Positions 61,592 to 64,000 of a DNA stretch of 64,000 nt are shown in pieces. Positions within the stretch are counted from its first letter, which is position 1. Each line of letters opens with the position of its first letter. The notes below the pieces were generated by a model, which was not told the origin of the DNA, did no database searches, and saw only the letters and a program-made list of their open reading frames with translations. The position numbers and the translations under genes are program-made. Source of the stretch: Janthinobacterium agaricidamnosum NBRC 102515 = DSM 9628. Lineage in GTDB: Bacteria > Pseudomonadota > Gammaproteobacteria > Burkholderiales > Burkholderiaceae_D. Where the stretch lies: NCBI RefSeq assembly GCF_000723165.1, contig NZ_HG322949.1, positions 3,066,782-3,130,781 of the forward strand, read 5' to 3'.

Positions 61592-64000
61592 TTACGAACG
61601 CAGTTTTGCGCCGTGTTCTTGCTTGGCCGCATCGATCAACGCCGTCATGACGGCATCGACGACATCGTCTTGCAAGGTGTTTTGAGTATCTTGCAAGCTA
61701 AAGCGGAAAGCAAGCGATTTTTCGTCGCTTTCCAAGCCTTTGCCACGATATTCATCAAACAAAACAATGGCTTGCACAATCTTGCCCGCAGGAGCCGATT
61801 GTACCGCGGCAGCAAACGCATCCAGCAAATCTTGCGCGGCTACATCTTGCTTGACCACCACCGCCACGTCGCGGCTGGCGCCAGGGAACTTGGAAATCTC
61901 TTCGTATTTTGGCACAGAACGTTGCTGCAATGCAATTGCATCAACCTCGAACAAGACCGGGGCCAAAGGCAGGTCATATTTTTGCAGCCAGCGCGGATGC
62001 AATTCGCCGATAAAGCCGATCACGACCCCATCGATTTCCACATGCGCCGAACGGCCAGGATGCAGCGCCGGATGTTCCGCCTTGCTAAAACGCAGCACTT
62101 GCGGCGCAAACAAGGCTTCCAGGTCCGCTTTCACGTCGAAGAAATCGACGTTGCGCGTAGCCTGGCCCCACTGCTCGTCGGCAACCGGGCCGTAGGCCAT
62201 CGCGGCAACCCGTTTGGGCTGCTCGTAACCGGCCACCGTCAAGGCGCCGTTGTTTATCGCGGCATTGCGCTTGAAGATCGCGCCGGTTTCAAAGATGCGC
62301 ACGCGGTTGGTCTTGCGGTTCAAGTTGTAGCGCACATTGGCCAGCAGACTGCCGATCAGCGACGAACGCATCACGCTCATCTGGCTGGCGATCGGGTTTT
62401 GCAACACGATCGGCGCGCTATTGCCGGAGAAATCGCGCTCCCAGCCGGCATCGACAAAACTCATGTTGACCACTTCCTGGTACCCCAGGCCGGCCAACTG
62501 ATGGCGCACGGCAAACAGCGAACGGGTATTTTCCGGCGCGATTTGCATCTTGCTGGCAGCCACCGGCGGCAAGGCCGGAATGTTTTCGAAACCGTAGACG
62601 CGCGCCACTTCTTCGATCAAGTCTTCTTCGATCTCGATATCAAAACGGTAGCTGGGCGCGGTCACCGAAAATACGCCATCGTCCAGCGTGAATGGCAACG
62701 CCAGGCGGGTAAAGATGTCGGCGATGACGGCATCGGTCAGCGGCACGCCGATGACTTTCTGCGCCCGCGCGGTGCGCAGCGTCACTGGTGTGCGCTGCGG
62801 CAAATTGACCACATGGTCGTCCACCGGGCCAACCTTGGTATCCTGGGTGCCGCAAATTTCGACGATCAGCGCGGTGATGCGCTCGATGTGTTCGACGGTG
62901 GTCGCAAAATCGACGCCGCGTTCAAAACGGTGCGCCGCATCGGTCGAGAAATTAAAGCGGCGCGCGCGGCCCTGGATGGCGTTTGGCCACCAGAATGCGG
63001 CTTCCAGGTAAATGCTGTCGGTGTCGTCGGACACCGAGGTCGCGTCGCCACCCATGATGCCGGCCAGCGATTCGATTTCCTTGTCGTCGGCAATCACGCC
63101 GATCCACTCGTCGACGGCAACGGTGTTGCCATTCAACAGTTTCAGCGATTCGCCAGCCTTGCCCCAACGCACGTCCAGGCCGCCATCGATCTTGGCCAGG
63201 TCAAACACGTGGCTGGGACGGCCCAGTTCCAGCATCACATAATTGGAAATATCGACCAGCGCCGACAGCGGACGCTGGCCGCTGCGTTCGAGACGCTGCT
63301 TGATCCAGTCCGGCGTGGTCGCGCGGGCGTTCAAGCCGCGTATCACGCGGCCGGTGAAACGGCCGCACAGGTCCGGCGCGCTGACCTTGACTGGCAACAC
63401 TTCATCGCTGTTGACGGCGACGGCGCGACATTGCGGCGCATTCAGCGCCACGCCGGTCAGCGCGGACACTTCGCGCGCCACGCCCAGCACCGACAGGCAA
63501 TCGGCCTTGTTCGGCGTCAGCTTGATGGTGAATTTCAGATCGTTCAATTCGAAATAATCGCGGAAGTTGCGGCCGATCGGCGCATCGTCCGGCAATTCCA
63601 GCAAGCCGGCGTTTTCTTCCGACAATTTCAATTCGCGCGCGGAGCACAACATGCCTTGCGACTCGACGCCGCGCAATTGGCCGACCTTGATTTCGAACGG
63701 CTTGCCGTCCGCGCCCGGCGGCAATACCGCGCCCGCCATCGCGCACACCACTTTCAAGCCGGGACGCACATTCGGCGCGCCGCAGACGATGTTGAGCAAG
63801 GTGCCGGTGCCGACGTCGACCTGGCACACATTCAGGCGGTCGGCATTAGGATGTTTCTCCATCGAACGCACCAGACCCACCACCACATTGGAAAATGGCG
63901 GCGCGACCGCTTCGACAGCCTCGACTTCGAGACCGGACATGGTCAGCAAGTGGGCCAGTTCATCCGAAGTCATCTTCGGATCGACCATGGTACGGAGCCA
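61592..64000 (-). CDS. pheT: Phenylalanyl-tRNA synthetase beta subunit (5' end beyond right edge)
   Basis: 803 codons to the window edge. The frame continues upstream of the ATG at 63988 as WLRT, which is the family N-terminus ([16 protein letters not shown]), so the start lies just beyond 64000. Domains: EMAP-like tRNA-binding (PHNADRLNV type [16 protein letters not shown]), B3/B4 editing region (AHRFERGVD), B5 and the C-terminal FDX-ACB ([27 protein letters not shown]). Forms the alpha2-beta2 PheRS with PheS. Confidence 0.96.
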   Translation of the reverse strand, partial: WLRTMVDPKMTSDELAHLLTMSGLEVEAVEAVAPPFSNVVVGLVRSMEKHPNADRLNVCQVDVGTGTLLNIVCGAPNVRPGLKVVCAMAGAVLPPGADGKPFEIKVGQLRGVESQGMLCSARELKLSEENAGLLELPDDAPIGRNFRDYFELNDLKFTIKLTPNKADCLSVLGVAREVSALTGVALNAPQCRAVAVNSDEVLPVKVSAPDLCGRFTGRVIRGLNARATTPDWIKQRLERSGQRPLSALVDISNYVMLELGRPSHVFDLAKIDGGLDVRWGKAGESLKLLNGNTVAVDEWIGVIADDKEIESLAGIMGGDATSVSDDTDSIYLEAAFWWPNAIQGRARRFNFSTDAAHRFERGVDFATTVEHIERITALIVEICGTQDTKVGPVDDHVVNLPQRTPVTLRTARAQKVIGVPLTDAVIADIFTRLALPFTLDDGVFSVTAPSYRFDIEIEEDLIEEVARVYGFENIPALPPVAASKMQIAPENTRSLFAVRHQLAGLGYQEVVNMSFVDAGWERDFSGNSAPIVLQNPIASQMSVMRSSLIGSLLANVRYNLNRKTNRVRIFETGAIFKRNAAINNGALTVAGYEQPKRVAAMAYGPVADEQWGQATRNVDFFDVKADLEALFAPQVLRFSKAEHPALHPGRSAHVEIDGVVIGFIGELHPRWLQKYDLPLAPVLFEVDAIALQQRSVPKYEEISKFPGASRDVAVVVKQDVAAQDLLDAFAAAVQSAPAGKIVQAIVLFDEYRGKGLESDEKSLAFRFSLQDTQNTLQDDVVDAVMTALIDAAKQEHGAKLRS

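Overview
The window is about 64 kb of GC-rich chromosomal DNA from a betaproteobacterium. Gene order (rpsB-tsf-pyrH-frr-uppS-cdsA-dxr-rseP-bamA, smc-zipA-ligA, pheT-ihfA-merR), protein sequences and pili/PilY1 style suggest Oxalobacteraceae (Janthinobacterium/Duganella/Massilia type); the genus is an inference. No rRNA, tRNA, CRISPR, insertion sequence or prophage was recognised. It is a normal core-genome stretch with several accessory signalling and regulatory islands.

Layout. 1-8.4 kb: a minus-strand housekeeping block for translation and envelope biogenesis (rpsB, tsf, pyrH, frr, uppS, cdsA, dxr, rseP, partial bamA), split into transcription units by terminator-like hairpins. 8.7-13.9 kb, plus strand: map, glnD, an RluF-like pseudouridine synthase and a YcgR-type c-di-GMP effector. 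14-23.5 kb, minus strand: a ribbon-helix-helix/membrane protein pair, then the overlapping def-galU-ligA-zipA-smc operon; this LigA carries an extra module before its BRCT domain. 23.6-25.6 kb: a PAP2-like membrane protein, a small Gly/Ser/Gln-rich protein and a ClpP-fold protein. 25.8-30.8 kb: gcvTHP under a good sigma70 promoter and a tandem glycine riboswitch, closed by an intrinsic terminator.

31-35 kb: a YXWGXW lipoprotein, a DUF2325 protein preceded by a perfect 30-bp palindrome and followed by a ModE-N-only regulator, and on the opposite strand a secreted Cache protein with a transmembrane MCP whose signalling hairpin tip is missing. 35.2-38.6 kb: mgtA behind a ~445-nt structured leader that holds competing hairpins and a proline-containing leader ORF. 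38.6-43.9 kb: a small membrane protein, rnk, a GGDEF-EAL protein, prfC and an orphan HigA-type antitoxin. 44-51.8 kb: a type IV minor pilin operon (pilE, fimT, pilV, pilW, pilX, pilY1) whose genes overlap at nearly every junction.

52-60.5 kb: a subclass B3 metallo-beta-lactamase with Glu in place of the first zinc-ligand His, tail-to-tail with a QseBC/TctDE-like two-component system; a full-length MCP; a Crp/Fnr regulator overlapping by 104 bp the end of a CHASE3 sensor kinase, with its NarL-type response regulator. 60.6-64 kb: merR-like, ihfA and pheT (5' end outside the window). The most worthwhile leads are the mgtA leader RNA, the DUF2325/ModE-N/palindrome unit, the hairpin-less MCP with its Cache partner, the B3-E lactamase with promoter-overlapping inverted repeat, and the LigA module duplication.
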